Origin: Methanospirillaceae archaeon | GTDB lineage: Archaea > Halobacteriota > Methanomicrobia > Methanomicrobiales > Methanospirillaceae | Direction: 5' to 3' | NCBI GenBank assembly: GCA_016926505.1 | Contig: JAFGOM010000019.1 | Span: 1-45,353 of the forward strand | Length of the DNA: 45,353 nt | Shown: positions 24,646 through 33,396 of the stretch, piece after piece | Layout of the letters: each line of letters starts with the position of its first letter | How positions within the stretch are numbered: position 1 is the first letter of the stretch | Notes under the pieces: model-generated | Seen by the model: the letters and a program-made list of their open reading frames with translations, nothing else | Database searches by the model: none | What the model was told of the DNA's origin: nothing | Made by a program: the position numbers and the translations under genes

Positions 24646-24939
24646 TTATTTTCTTCTTTTTATCAGTTCATCAAGTACATCATCAAATGATACCCCGGCT
24701 GCCTTTAATGCAAGCATCAGGTGGAACTGCAGATCCGCTGCTTCAAGGATGATCTCTTCTTTTTTCCTGTTCTTAACCGCGATGACGAACTCGACTGCCT
24801 CCTCTCCTACCTTCTCTAAGATTTTGTCAATTCCTTTTTTGTGGTTTATAATCCGACAGGTGTAACTCTCTTCTGTCGGGTTGGACAGACGGGCTTCGAT
24901 GGTGTCCCATATCTCAGAAAGAACCGTCTCGTTGCTCAT
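24646..24939 (-). CDS. hisE: Phosphoribosyl-ATP pyrophosphatase
   Basis: It hydrolyses phosphoribosyl-ATP to phosphoribosyl-AMP, the second step of histidine synthesis. The 97-residue protein is the usual length for the stand-alone all-alpha NTP pyrophosphohydrolase: KILEKVGEEAVEFVIAVKN and EAADLQFHLMLALKAAGV carry the Mg-binding E-x-x-E and E-x-x-D pairs. It starts one base into the end of the nusA gene, indicating co-transcription although the two functions are unrelated. No other his gene is nearby. Confidence 0.95.
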   Translation of the reverse strand: MSNETVLSEIWDTIEARLSNPTEESYTCRIINHKKGIDKILEKVGEEAVEFVIAVKNRKKEEIILEAADLQFHLMLALKAAGVSFDDVLDELIKRRK

Positions 24940-25382
24940 CAGGAAGACTCCCCGCGTGTTATTACTTCACCGACTTCAAACTGGTGAAACCTTCTCACAA
25001 GCATCCGTGCCTTCTCGATAGTACATCCCCCCTTCCCGATAGCAATACCGACATCACTTCTCGTCTCAACGATGGTATTGATGCACTTTGTCTCCTGGTC
25101 ACATTCAACAGAGATAATCTTTGCAGGTTTGAAGATGTTCTCAAGAAATGGTTCAATCTCCTCAGCGAACTCGACCATCTCTACTTTCCGGCCGAGTACT
25201 TTCTCAAGTCTCCTGATATTTTCTCCTTTCTTTCCGATAGCATACCCCATATCACCGGACCTGATAACATAAATGATCCGGTCAAATTTTTCATCGATGA
25301 TACAGTCCAATGCCGTTGATTTTGTCAATATCCGAAGTTCTTCAATATATCTACGTTCTTTAAATCCGATTGTTCTTTCCAT
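24939..25382 (-). CDS. nusA: NusA-like transcription factor (archaeal, two KH domains)
   Basis: The 147-residue protein is the short archaeal NusA, consisting of two KH RNA-binding domains without the bacterial S1 and N-terminal parts. The signature loops are VIRSGDMGYAIGKKGENIRRLEKVLG in KH1 and VGIAIGKGGCTIEKARMLVRR in KH2. In other archaea it lies near the RNA polymerase and ribosomal protein genes, while here the neighbour is hisE. It is likely to act in transcription elongation or termination; the exact archaeal role is unsettled. Confidence 0.92.
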   Translation of the reverse strand: MERTIGFKERRYIEELRILTKSTALDCIIDEKFDRIIYVIRSGDMGYAIGKKGENIRRLEKVLGRKVEMVEFAEEIEPFLENIFKPAKIISVECDQETKCINTIVETRSDVGIAIGKGGCTIEKARMLVRRFHQFEVGEVITRGESS

Positions 25383-25606
25383 GGCATATCCGATCTCCTT
25401 TGTATTCGATTATGATTATACGGATGATTCAACACCGGGACGAAATTATCGTCTGATACAAAAAATACAGGTATGATGGGTATTGTATCAGGTAATCAAT
25501 AATGGCATCCAGTATAACAGTTGCCGTATACTTTTTTATTTCTTTGGGATTATCGTAGATTTTCTTCTATCCCTGATAGCATATTCCGTTAAAAAAAGGA
25601 AGAGAG
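25383..25606. other. Intergenic region upstream of nusA
   Basis: About 225 bp without a convincing gene; it should contain the nusA promoter on the minus strand. No conserved RNA recognised. Confidence 0.4.
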
Positions 25607-25640
25607 AAAAAGGCTGCGGGAAGAAGAGAAAAGCCTTTTT
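25607..25640 (-). terminator. Intrinsic-type terminator overlapping a stop codon
   Basis: A perfect 9-bp stem, AAAAAGGCT and AGCCTTTTT, with a 16-nt loop. On the minus strand it starts within the stop codon of the secreted protein gene and ends in a five-T run, so it is well placed to end that transcript. The symmetry means it could also work in the other direction. Confidence 0.65.
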
Positions 25641-26313
25641 AATTATAAAATCCCGGTCTCATCCCGCCCGAATACCTGAACAAATCTTTTAAATCAGTTA
25701 CCGGTGGATAAATAAAATTGGAATAGAGATTTTCGAGCGGTAATTTCAGTCCTTCTTTTATCTTTTCATCAGGATTAACATCAGGTCCGAAGTACTCATT
25801 GTCCTCTAAATCTTCATACTCAGAGGTTTCTGTATTGGAGGTTTTTGTGGTCTTGTCCTGTACATACGTAGGCACGGGTTTTGGGGCAGTATATGTTTTA
25901 TCTGCCATGCCGAGGGCAGCCATGATATCATACAGTGATTTCCGGGAATATGACCGGTCATCATCAGATCCGATAATATCAATAAACGTTAGAAAGAGCA
26001 AGAGATAATCTGTTTTTTTGTCGGCACCGATGCAGGTATAGGTATCAGGATGTAATGCGGTCTCTATCAGGCTGTCGTTTTTCGTTACAAAAGCCTCTTT
26101 TACATCTGCCTGCATGAGAAAGAGGATGCCGATGGTCCTTAAGTCTTCAGGGGATACCTGTGATTCGTCACTACCTGCATAAAACTGTGCTATTCTGTCA
26201 GCGGCCTGTTGCGCTGACATATCTGCACTACCGGCAGGGATGAGAGAAATTACGGTAAGGAACAGTACGAATACAGTACAATACCATCCGGATAGATATT
26301 TTTCGTTTCTCAT
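25639..26313 (-). CDS. Secreted protein of unknown family, paralogue A
   Basis: The 224-residue product has an N-terminal signal peptide (about residues 10-31, ending near AGSA). A helical domain follows, containing QQAADRIAQFYAG, DLRTIGILFLMQADVKEAF, a TYTCIGAD segment with a cysteine and KSLYDIMAALGMAD. The C-terminal third is polar, Thr/Glu/Asp-rich, ending with PPVTDLKDLF. It is clearly related to the product of the next gene upstream (26562-27155), with the same domain order and the shared DLRTIGILFLM core. I do not recognise the family; secretion and a surface or periplasmic role are inferred from the signal peptide. Confidence 0.7.
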   Translation of the reverse strand: MRNEKYLSGWYCTVFVLFLTVISLIPAGSADMSAQQAADRIAQFYAGSDESQVSPEDLRTIGILFLMQADVKEAFVTKNDSLIETALHPDTYTCIGADKKTDYLLLFLTFIDIIGSDDDRSYSRKSLYDIMAALGMADKTYTAPKPVPTYVQDKTTKTSNTETSEYEDLEDNEYFGPDVNPDEKIKEGLKLPLENLYSNFIYPPVTDLKDLFRYSGGMRPGFYN

Positions 26314-26429
26314 GATTGGTATATTGGTTTTTTACTATAACAGAATGATCATCTCCGGGTATGGAAAAAATGCAGGTGAAAAAGGATGAGACAGAAATGC
26401 TCAACTCTTCTCTATCGGCAACAGGCGGG

Positions 26430-26477
26430 ACCACCTGCCCTGTTTACTTTTCTGCAGGTGGTTACACTCCGGGAGTG
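26430..26477. repeat. Two adjacent inverted repeats between the paralogous secreted-protein genes
   Basis: ACCACCTGC (26430-26438) and GCAGGTGGT (26454-26462) form a perfect 9-bp stem with a 15-nt loop. Three bases later CACTCC-G-GGAGTG (26465-26477) is a 13-bp palindrome. They lie in a 248-bp spacer, 85-130 bp after one gene and about 120 bp before the next. They could be a processed structured RNA, an attenuator or protein binding sites. Confidence 0.5.
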
Positions 26478-26561
26478 AAGGAAGATGGTTTTTCGAAGAG
26501 AAATATCAGAAGTATAAAAAAAGAGTGAAGAGGTGGATTATGTATCAATTCTCTCGTATCA

Positions 26562-27155
26562 CTATGGGTTGAAATAATGTGCCATGGGTGAAGAGAGGTA
26601 TTGTGAGTACATCTCAGGGTTGTCATACTTCGGAAGTCCGGCCTTAATCATGGCATCAGGGTCGATATCGGATTTATAGGGATCGGTGGCAGGAACGTCA
26701 GGTACTTTTGCCATTGTCTGTGTTGATGTCTGTGTTTTTCCTTCAGCCATGCCGAGTGCAACCATGACATCATAGAGGGATATGCCGGCATAGGACTGGT
26801 CAGCATCAGATTCGAGCAGACCAAGAAGGACAAAGAACATGGAGAGATAGTCGGTATCTGCATCTGCCCCGACACATGCATAGTTTTCAGGATTCAGGGC
26901 AGCAGATATCTGGTTATAGTTGCCACCGGCTACTGCTTCTTTGAGATCAGCAAGCATAAGAAAGAGAATACCGATGGTCCTTAAGTCATCAGGAGAGAGG
27001 GTTGAGGAATCAGGTTCTGCAAAGAAGTCTGCTAATTCCTTTGCTATTTCTTCTGCTGACGCTTCTGCTGCACTTACCGGGGCAAAAAGGAGCCCTGCAA
27101 TGATAAGAAGACAGATACCGGCATACCCGTAACGGGTGATTTTTCGCTGGTTCAT
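26562..27155 (-). CDS. Secreted protein of unknown family, paralogue B
   Basis: The 197-residue protein has a classical signal peptide (basic MNQRKITR, then a hydrophobic run to FAPVSAAEA) and a mature helical region. This region repeats the features of its neighbour: EEIAKELADFFAE, DLRTIGILFLMLADLKEAV, YACVGADADTDYL, ISLYDVMVALGMAEG. The C-terminal part is shorter and Asp/Pro-rich (DPYKSDIDPDAMIKAGLP). The shared order and the preserved cysteine in the (T/A)CxGAD segment argue for tandem duplication followed by divergence. No lipobox and no anchor are visible. Unknown function. Confidence 0.7.
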   Translation of the reverse strand: MNQRKITRYGYAGICLLIIAGLLFAPVSAAEASAEEIAKELADFFAEPDSSTLSPDDLRTIGILFLMLADLKEAVAGGNYNQISAALNPENYACVGADADTDYLSMFFVLLGLLESDADQSYAGISLYDVMVALGMAEGKTQTSTQTMAKVPDVPATDPYKSDIDPDAMIKAGLPKYDNPEMYSQYLSSPMAHYFNP

Positions 27156-27213
27156 GTATCTTTTTTGGATCTCTAACTATAACAGAGTAGTGGTATCAGA
27201 GATCCCTGAAAAA

Positions 27214-27627
27214 TCAGGCAGTTGCCAGACGCTGCTGGCCTCCCTGAACCGGGTGGTTCTGCATCCTGATGGAGCTTGCGGTTGGAAGTCTTGCGACCGG
27301 TGCAAAGGATGATTCGGATCGCATGACTGCTTTTAATGAATAAATCGAGACGGTAAACCGTGCCCCGTCATGGAATTCGAAATTCAGAGCCCTGCCTGAT
27401 GAAGATATCTGGGAGATACCTGTCATACCGGTCAGATACTGCTGGTAGTTCTGCCTCATATTCTCGATCCGTGCAGAGATTCTTCCAAAAACTGCATTTT
27501 TCAGTTCTGAGGTTCTGATGAGATAGTATCTCCCTTCGACCATGACTTCGTAGACCTCAGCCATGGTTCCATCGGAATCAACCGCCTTTACCCGTGATCT
27601 TTTGATATATCCTGCTTTTTCTAACAT
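27214..27627 (-). CDS. Small unknown protein
   Basis: The 137-residue protein starts at the ATG preceded by AAAGGTGAG, a good ribosome binding site; a longer frame upstream lacks one and would add an odd hydrophobic leader. It is beta-rich (EVYEVMVEGRYYLIR, ALNFEFHDGARFTVSIYSL) with a basic helix between (GRISARIENMRQNYQQYL) and a disordered Gln-rich tail. There is no signal peptide. I do not recognise the family. It is 59 bp downstream of nothing on its strand except spacer, and 3' to it begins the secreted pair on the same strand, so co-transcription is possible. Confidence 0.6.
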   Translation of the reverse strand: MLEKAGYIKRSRVKAVDSDGTMAEVYEVMVEGRYYLIRTSELKNAVFGRISARIENMRQNYQQYLTGMTGISQISSSGRALNFEFHDGARFTVSIYSLKAVMRSESSFAPVARLPTASSIRMQNHPVQGGQQRLATA

Positions 27628-27900
27628 TGAACTCACCTTTCTTGTTATACAAAGATGCGAGGGATCGTTATTTAAAGGCTTAATTAGCAGGGTGAAAGTA
27701 AAAAATCGATATACAAAGGATACAATCAAAAGACGCCGACGTCATATTTTTAGAAAATATCGCTAAATGACAGGAATGATTACTTTCGGATATTGTTCGT
27801 TTCAGGTTCTTTGGTCTCGACGAATCTGTCCTTTCACGTTCCGGCTGAGAGGAAATATCTCCCTGATATCGGGAAGAATGTTTTAAAAAACGTATCTTTA

Positions 27901-28719
27901 TCAGGAACGGTACGAGATGCCAAGATCTTCGAGTTCCTGCATCGATAGCGGTGTAGGGATGCAGAAATCTCCTGTATTTAAGATCTGTTCTGATAAGAAC
28001 CGGTACCGTCCGGCCTGGTCACTTGCGGGAGCATATTCGATAACTGTTTTTCTGTTCAGTTCAGCCTCCTGCACGATATCAGATCTGGGAATAAAGGCAA
28101 CGAGCCTGCTTCCTACTTTTTCTGCAAATTCCCCCACAAGTTCTTCTTCCCGTAAAAGACCTCTCGCATTACAGATTATTCCCCCTAAATGACATCGCGG
28201 TGTGGTATTGCAGGCGAGACGCTCAATAGCCTTGCAGATATTATTTGCTGCATAAAGGGACATGAGTTCGCCTGATGTTACTAAATAGATCTCTTCTGCA
28301 TATCCTTTCCTCATGGGCATGGCAAACCCGCCGCAGACAACATCCCCAAGGACATCATAGACGATGATATCAGCAGCTAGAACGTTTAACCGTTCAAGGA
28401 GGGAAAAGGTGGCGATGATACCACGTCCTGCACAGCCGATGCCCGGCTCAGGTCCCCCTGCCTCTACACAGGAAATCCCCCTGTACCCGGTAAAAACTAC
28501 TTCATCTGCAGTAATCTCACGGTCCCCGTGTTCCCTGACCTCATCCATGACAGTAGGGATCATCTCTCCCTGCATCAGCATCCGTGTACTGTCACGCTTC
28601 GGATCACACCCGATCTGCATGACGGTATATCCCTTCTCAGCAAAGGCAGCTGATAGATTTGCAGAGGTTGTGGACTTCCCGATTCCGCCTTTCCCGTACA
28701 GAGCGATCTGCCTCATCAT
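27901..28719 (-). CDS. cfbC: NifH-like ATPase, probably CfbC of F430 biosynthesis
   Basis: The 272-residue protein has the NifH layout: P-loop GKGGIGKST at residues 9-17, [14 protein letters not shown], the Fe-S ligand cysteines in GIGCAGRG (about 97) and [12 protein letters not shown] (about 131), and switch residues between. Details such as [22 protein letters not shown] are closer to the methanogen NifH homologue CfbC than to nitrogenase NifH. CfbC delivers electrons, with ATP hydrolysis, to CfbD for Ni-sirohydrochlorin a,c-diamide reductive cyclisation in making the methyl-CoM reductase cofactor F430. No cfbD or nifDK is next to it, so the assignment rests on sequence only. Confidence 0.75.
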   Translation of the reverse strand: MMRQIALYGKGGIGKSTTSANLSAAFAEKGYTVMQIGCDPKRDSTRMLMQGEMIPTVMDEVREHGDREITADEVVFTGYRGISCVEAGGPEPGIGCAGRGIIATFSLLERLNVLAADIIVYDVLGDVVCGGFAMPMRKGYAEEIYLVTSGELMSLYAANNICKAIERLACNTTPRCHLGGIICNARGLLREEELVGEFAEKVGSRLVAFIPRSDIVQEAELNRKTVIEYAPASDQAGRYRFLSEQILNTGDFCIPTPLSMQELEDLGISYRS

Positions 28720-28802
28720 CTCATATATGGTGCCTGCTCTCTTGTTAGGTATTTCTCATCACAGGTCCGGTTTTTTGTTTGAGATGATGAATTGTCCGGG
28801 AG

Positions 28803-30260
28803 TTAATCAGGATCGTGAAAGAAACTGTACAGGAGAATAACAACCGGGAGAACTTCAATCCGTCCTATCCACATCACAAAGCAGAAGATGAGTTTACTGG
28901 CATCAGGGATTGCAGGGGTGATATATCCCCCGGTAATGCCACACGTGGCAAAGGCAGATATGATATCGAATAATAACGGGGTGACTGATATCATGTCAGG
29001 GTGAATATGGAGCAGGATGATATATGCAAGTAAAACGGCAAGTATCGAGAAGATAACAACAAGAATATTCTTTGAGACTTCTGAATCCGCATACCCGGGA
29101 TGGACCCGCTCTCCATCTATCTTGATGGTAAGCAGGGTATGGGGTGTTGCAAAGGTTTTTTGAAACCACCATCCAAAACCCCGGTACATCAGTGCCAGGC
29201 GTCGCAGGGTTATTCCACCCGAAGTACTTACCGCTCCACCCCCGATAAAGATGAAAAGAAGCAGTAAAAGGATGCTGCTCTGTTCCCATCCGGTTATTGT
29301 GCAGTTGGAGAATCCTGATGAGGTCAGGGCAGATACTACCATAAATCCGCTCTCCCTGAATGCTGTTATGATATTTTCCCCGGTACCGATAACCAGGTTT
29401 AACAAAAGGATTATGATGCCGACCGGAAGCAGAATTCCCATCACCCGAATCTGGTCATTTTTGAAAAAAAGTTTCAGATGGTGCAGTTTTAAGATAAAGA
29501 AGAGAGGAAATGGCAGGGCAGCAGCAAGGGTGATACCGGTAAGGAAGAGTTCCAGCATCGGGTTGTGATAATACGCGACATTTTCTGCATGGGGTATATA
29601 TCCACCGGTGCTGACTGCTGAGAATGCAAGATTGATGCTTTCCTGTACCGGTACTCCTGTCGAGAGAACCAGCAGGAATGCAGAGATGGTAATTCCACCA
29701 TAAACAAGGAGGACTTTATCTGAGTTCACAATAATCTCTTTGATGAGGTTCTCTTTTCTGAACTCATTCCTTCCCCTGACTGTCATATGAGGGTTGCTGC
29801 CCTGCACGAGACAGAGCATCATGGTTACAATGCCGATACCGCCTATCCACTGGAGGTAGGACCGCCAGAAGATAAGAGTTTCTGGCAGAGATTCCGGATC
29901 CGGAATGATGCTGAAACTGGATCCGGTCCATCCTGCCATGCTCTCAAAGAAACCGTTGACAATTCCCATATCGGTGGAGAGAATAAAGGGTATCATCGAT
30001 ATTATCGGCATTATGAGCCAGAAAAGAGCAATGGTGCTCAGGGCAGCGCTATGGCGTGAGTAGTGGTGGTTTCGTTTGATAAGTTTCAGCAGGTATCCTA
30101 TCGTAAAAAACAGGATCGGAACAAGGCCCATGGGGAGGAACAGATCCCATTCATGATAAAGTAAAACCGGGATCAGGGGAAGAGCAGTAAAGGGGGTGAT
30201 AAACCTGAATAATGCTCCAACGTCGAATAAAACAGTAGTAAAAAATCGTCTCCGGTACAT
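28803..30260 (-). CDS. trkH: Trk/Ktr potassium transporter membrane subunit
   Basis: The 485-residue protein has about ten hydrophobic segments and repeated MPM-type selectivity-filter segments containing Gly. Examples are MAGWTGSSFSIIPDPESLP, AVSTGGYIPHAE, ALTSSGFSNCTITG and ISAFATCGITGGYITPA, the four P-loops of TrkH/KtrB. It would move K+ (with H+ or Na+) through the cytoplasmic membrane; the regulatory TrkA/KtrA subunit is not encoded here. It is upstream of cfbC on the same strand, with 83 bp in between. Confidence 0.92.
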   Translation of the reverse strand: MYRRRFFTTVLFDVGALFRFITPFTALPLIPVLLYHEWDLFLPMGLVPILFFTIGYLLKLIKRNHHYSRHSAALSTIALFWLIMPIISMIPFILSTDMGIVNGFFESMAGWTGSSFSIIPDPESLPETLIFWRSYLQWIGGIGIVTMMLCLVQGSNPHMTVRGRNEFRKENLIKEIIVNSDKVLLVYGGITISAFLLVLSTGVPVQESINLAFSAVSTGGYIPHAENVAYYHNPMLELFLTGITLAAALPFPLFFILKLHHLKLFFKNDQIRVMGILLPVGIIILLLNLVIGTGENIITAFRESGFMVVSALTSSGFSNCTITGWEQSSILLLLLFIFIGGGAVSTSGGITLRRLALMYRGFGWWFQKTFATPHTLLTIKIDGERVHPGYADSEVSKNILVVIFSILAVLLAYIILLHIHPDMISVTPLLFDIISAFATCGITGGYITPAIPDASKLIFCFVMWIGRIEVLPVVILLYSFFHDPD

Positions 30261-30523
30261 GTTCTGTTTTTTTATTCCCGTTGTACTGTGTATCCCCCGG
30301 GGTTTATATCAATGTGTATCGTGGATACCGGGATTATCAGGGAAAACCAGGAGTTTGTATCTGGATCCCCTCTTAATGGAGCAAATCTCTGATATTGCAA
30401 TACAATCCCGGGTTTTGGATGATGGCAGAGCATACTGGAATGGTTCCGAGGGTTAATGGTATGCCGCTCTGCTCATTGATCCCGGTAATGACGAAATCGT
30501 ACGTTATTACAAAAAAGAACGAT

Positions 30524-30907
30524 TCATGGTGTTCTGTCAGACCAGAGACCATGGACGTTGCAGTAAGCCCGTGCGATGATATCATCAGAATCAGTGCAGA
30601 AAGAGGCCTCAGGCTTTTCACCCGGATGTAACCGCTGCATCATAACCCCTTCTTTTGTCTGGATACTGATTGCCATGATATAGTGATTCGTCTCCATCGG
30701 ATGGGGAATGTCACCACAGGTCACGAGCACTCTTCCTGACTGTTTTGTAATGACGGGAAGATGTTTCTCCTTTCCCTCTTCTGCAGTCTTTTCCTGCAGG
30801 AGAATCATGGGAGCACCGCAGCAGACCAGCTGTCCCTCGCCGCCATGAAACACCGTGATTACCTGGCCACAGCGTTCACATTTATACATCATATCATCCT
30901 TTGCCAT
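30524..30907 (-). CDS. dfx: Desulfoferrodoxin / superoxide reductase (2Fe type)
   Basis: The 127-residue protein has the N-terminal desulforedoxin centre Cys10-x-x-Cys13 and Cys29-Cys30, followed by the neelaredoxin domain. There the catalytic iron ligands are His49, His69, His75, Cys116 and His119, and Glu47-Lys48 sit at the substrate channel. It reduces superoxide to hydrogen peroxide without making oxygen. The ATG at 30892 has a better ribosome binding site (AAAGGATGAT) than that at 30907, so the true N-terminus could be five residues shorter. It follows fprA on the same strand, forming an oxygen-defence pair. Confidence 0.95.
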   Translation of the reverse strand: MAKDDMMYKCERCGQVITVFHGGEGQLVCCGAPMILLQEKTAEEGKEKHLPVITKQSGRVLVTCGDIPHPMETNHYIMAISIQTKEGVMMQRLHPGEKPEASFCTDSDDIIARAYCNVHGLWSDRTP

Positions 30908-31034
30908 GTTTCGTCATGGTAGGTATAGTCTCTGCATGCATAAAGGTTTATCAGCAAAAAGCTGCCGGAAAAGAGAGTCACGGTTGTATCTGCCATTAAA
31001 AAGGATCCGAAAGAGAGAGAAAAGTCTTTTCCGG

Positions 31035-32225
31035 TCAGGTACTGATATCCGGATCTGTCCTGTGTTTCTCTGCAATTGTTGTTGCAAGTGCCAGGAGAGC
31101 CTGCCGTGTCTTTTCATCTGGTGCACCTTCTTTCATGACCGGATCGAGTATCTCGGCCTTTATATGGGTGAGCATCCCTTTTATGGTCTCGACAGTCTTG
31201 CCCCCCCACCCATAGGATCCGATAATTGCAGCATATCGTATTTTCGGTCTGATTGCGTTTGCCAGGTATACCGCAGAGACCATGGCAGGATGAGGGCCGA
31301 AGAGGACCGTTGGTGTTGCGATAATAACTGTTGAGGCATCAACGAGGCTTGCAGCCATCATGCCTGAATCAGCGGTTGCAACGTTGTAGACCGTAACTCC
31401 GACTCCGTTATCGATAAGTGCCTCCTCGAGGAACCGGGCCATCTCCTTTGTACTTCCATGCATTGAGACATAAAGAAGAACAGCACTGTTTTTTGTCTCT
31501 TCTGCCGTCCACTTCCGGTAGAGGTCAAGGATCCATGTTGCCGGCCTGATGAGGGGACCATGGCTGGGTGCGATAGTCTCAATCTTTATCGTACCGAGCC
31601 GGGCAAGGTACGTAGTGATACTTGACCGAAACGGCATCATGATCTCGGCATAGTACCGTTTAGCCAGGATCCCGGTTGTTGCCGTATCAGATAAGAAGAG
31701 GTCACTGGTTGCGTAATGGGAACCAAAGAGATCACAGGAGAAAAGGATCTCATCTTCCATGCAGTAGGTAAGCATCGTTTCAGGCCAGTGAACCCAGGGG
31801 GTCATCATGAACCGGAGTGTTTTATCTCCGAGTGAGACGGTTTCATCATCGGCAACGATCCTTACTCTGTCAGGAGAAACTCCCAGGAGTGATATAAGAA
31901 GACCCTTGCACTTCTCACTGCAGAGTACCGGTGTTTTTGGAAAGAGTTCAAGCAACAGGGGCAGGGTACCTGCATGATCCTGTTCGGCATGCTGGATGAT
32001 GATATAATCGACATTTTCAAGGCCCATCTGGACCAGGTTTGTCACGTAACACTCATCTTTCGTGGGATCAACCGTGTCGATAAGGGCAGTCTTCTCACTT
32101 CCCCTGATAACATATGCATTATAACTTGTTCCCTGTGGCAGAGTGATGAGTTCATCAAACATCTGTCGATCCCAGTCGATTGCCCCGATGGCATAAATTC
32201 CTTCTGTAATAGTCCGGATTGTCAT
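31035..32225 (-). CDS. fprA: F420H2 oxidase (flavodiiron protein)
   Basis: The 396-residue protein has an N-terminal metallo-beta-lactamase-like diiron domain with His79-x-Glu81-x-Asp83-His84. The C-terminal flavodoxin domain (about 250-396) has FMN-binding segment LLYVSMHGSTKEMA. In methanogens this family reduces oxygen to water with F420H2 as electron donor, in the cytoplasm. Its N-terminal FDELITLPQGTSYNAYVI is characteristic. It is likely to be expressed as a unit with dfx, which is 127 bp downstream; a separate promoter is not excluded. Confidence 0.93.
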   Translation of the reverse strand: MTIRTITEGIYAIGAIDWDRQMFDELITLPQGTSYNAYVIRGSEKTALIDTVDPTKDECYVTNLVQMGLENVDYIIIQHAEQDHAGTLPLLLELFPKTPVLCSEKCKGLLISLLGVSPDRVRIVADDETVSLGDKTLRFMMTPWVHWPETMLTYCMEDEILFSCDLFGSHYATSDLFLSDTATTGILAKRYYAEIMMPFRSSITTYLARLGTIKIETIAPSHGPLIRPATWILDLYRKWTAEETKNSAVLLYVSMHGSTKEMARFLEEALIDNGVGVTVYNVATADSGMMAASLVDASTVIIATPTVLFGPHPAMVSAVYLANAIRPKIRYAAIIGSYGWGGKTVETIKGMLTHIKAEILDPVMKEGAPDEKTRQALLALATTIAEKHRTDPDIST

Positions 32226-32316
32226 GTCTTCTCCCTGTATCTCTTTGTGTGCGCTGGTGATGAATGCAATGTAATTAGTGATTGGATTATATGTGTCTTT
32301 ATTGGTGCGTTTCGTT

Positions 32317-33396
32317 TCACCTGATATTATTCCAGGTAGAAGAGAGGATTTTTTTTAAGTCATGTGTCATTCCCCTGACATGATCAAATGAACGGGGATT
32401 GTATCGGTCGGGGAATGCACTCATATATGCTTGAGGATCGGTACAGTGTGATGTATCCAGTCCTGCCATACAAGCAAGGATCGCAAGGTTGGTGTACGGC
32501 AGTCCCCCGCAGACACTATACCCTCCCTCGAGTATTGCAATGAGCCTTCCTTTGCAGAGTTCATCTGCAAGGGCACAGGCTTTGTGCATTAAGGTAGCAT
32601 ATCCTTTTGTCGTGAGAGCAAGTGATATGAGCGGATCGGTGAAGTGGGCATCCTGTCCGGCTGATATAGTAACACAGTCAGGAGAAAATTCCCGTATAAC
32701 CGGGGCGATTATCTCAGTGAAGAGGTATTCGTAACTTTCATCCGAGGTCCCTGCAGGGACAGGCATATTGATGGTATACCCTCTCCCTGCTCCTGTTCCT
32801 GACTCATTTATCCCCCCGGTTCCCGGGTAAAACGGGTACTGGTGAACCGAGAAGAAGAGTACCGTGCTATCAGGATAGAATATCTCCTGTGTCCCGTTTC
32901 CATGGTGAGCGTCCCAGTCAATTATTGCAACCCGTTTCAAACCCCGTTTTTTTACGTGCTGTACAAGGACTGCCATGTTGTTGAGGTAGCAGAATCCGGC
33001 ACCGTTCCTTTTTCCGGCATGGTGTCCGGGAGGACGGCAGAACGCAAAGGCATTTCTGACCTTTTTATCGAGTACTGCATCCCCTGCTGCAACGGCTCCT
33101 CCGGCAGAAAGAAGGGCGTTTTGGTACAGGCCGGGAGGAATGTTGGTATCAGCATCGATATATCCCCCGACTACACTGCTTCTCTCTAAAAAAGTGAGAT
33201 AATCCTCTTCATGAACGGCAAGAATATCTGATATCGATGCGGGTTTTGGCGTGATCAGGAGGAACTCTTCTTTCTCAAAGATCCCTTCTTCCTCGAGCTG
33301 ATCCATGGTATAACTCAGTCGTTCACGCCGCTCGGGGTGTGAAGGATACTGTTCATGGGCCAGGTACCTGTCATGGTACACGATTCCGGTTCTCAT
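32317..33396 (-). CDS. Histone deacetylase family protein (acetylpolyamine amidohydrolase-like)
   Basis: The 359-residue protein has the arginase/deacetylase fold of class II HDACs: PPGHHAGK, IIDWDAHHGNGTQEIF (Zn ligands Asp and His), SAGQDAH and the EGGYS segment near the C-terminus. Substrates of prokaryotic members include acetylpolyamines and acetylated proteins such as Alba or acetyl-CoA synthetase. Its start overlaps the stop of the upstream hydantoinase-like gene (ATGA), so the two are coupled. That neighbour suggests a small-molecule amide or ring substrate rather than histones. Confidence 0.9.
   Translation of the reverse strand: MRTGIVYHDRYLAHEQYPSHPERRERLSYTMDQLEEEGIFEKEEFLLITPKPASISDILAVHEEDYLTFLERSSVVGGYIDADTNIPPGLYQNALLSAGGAVAAGDAVLDKKVRNAFAFCRPPGHHAGKRNGAGFCYLNNMAVLVQHVKKRGLKRVAIIDWDAHHGNGTQEIFYPDSTVLFFSVHQYPFYPGTGGINESGTGAGRGYTINMPVPAGTSDESYEYLFTEIIAPVIREFSPDCVTISAGQDAHFTDPLISLALTTKGYATLMHKACALADELCKGRLIAILEGGYSVCGGLPYTNLAILACMAGLDTSHCTDPQAYMSAFPDRYNPRSFDHVRGMTHDLKKILSSTWNNIR

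Noticed and set aside
27901-28719. Nitrogenase reductase nifH
   Set aside because: The P-loop and Fe-S cysteines fit, but no nifDK or nif regulators are adjacent and the sequence details are closer to CfbC.
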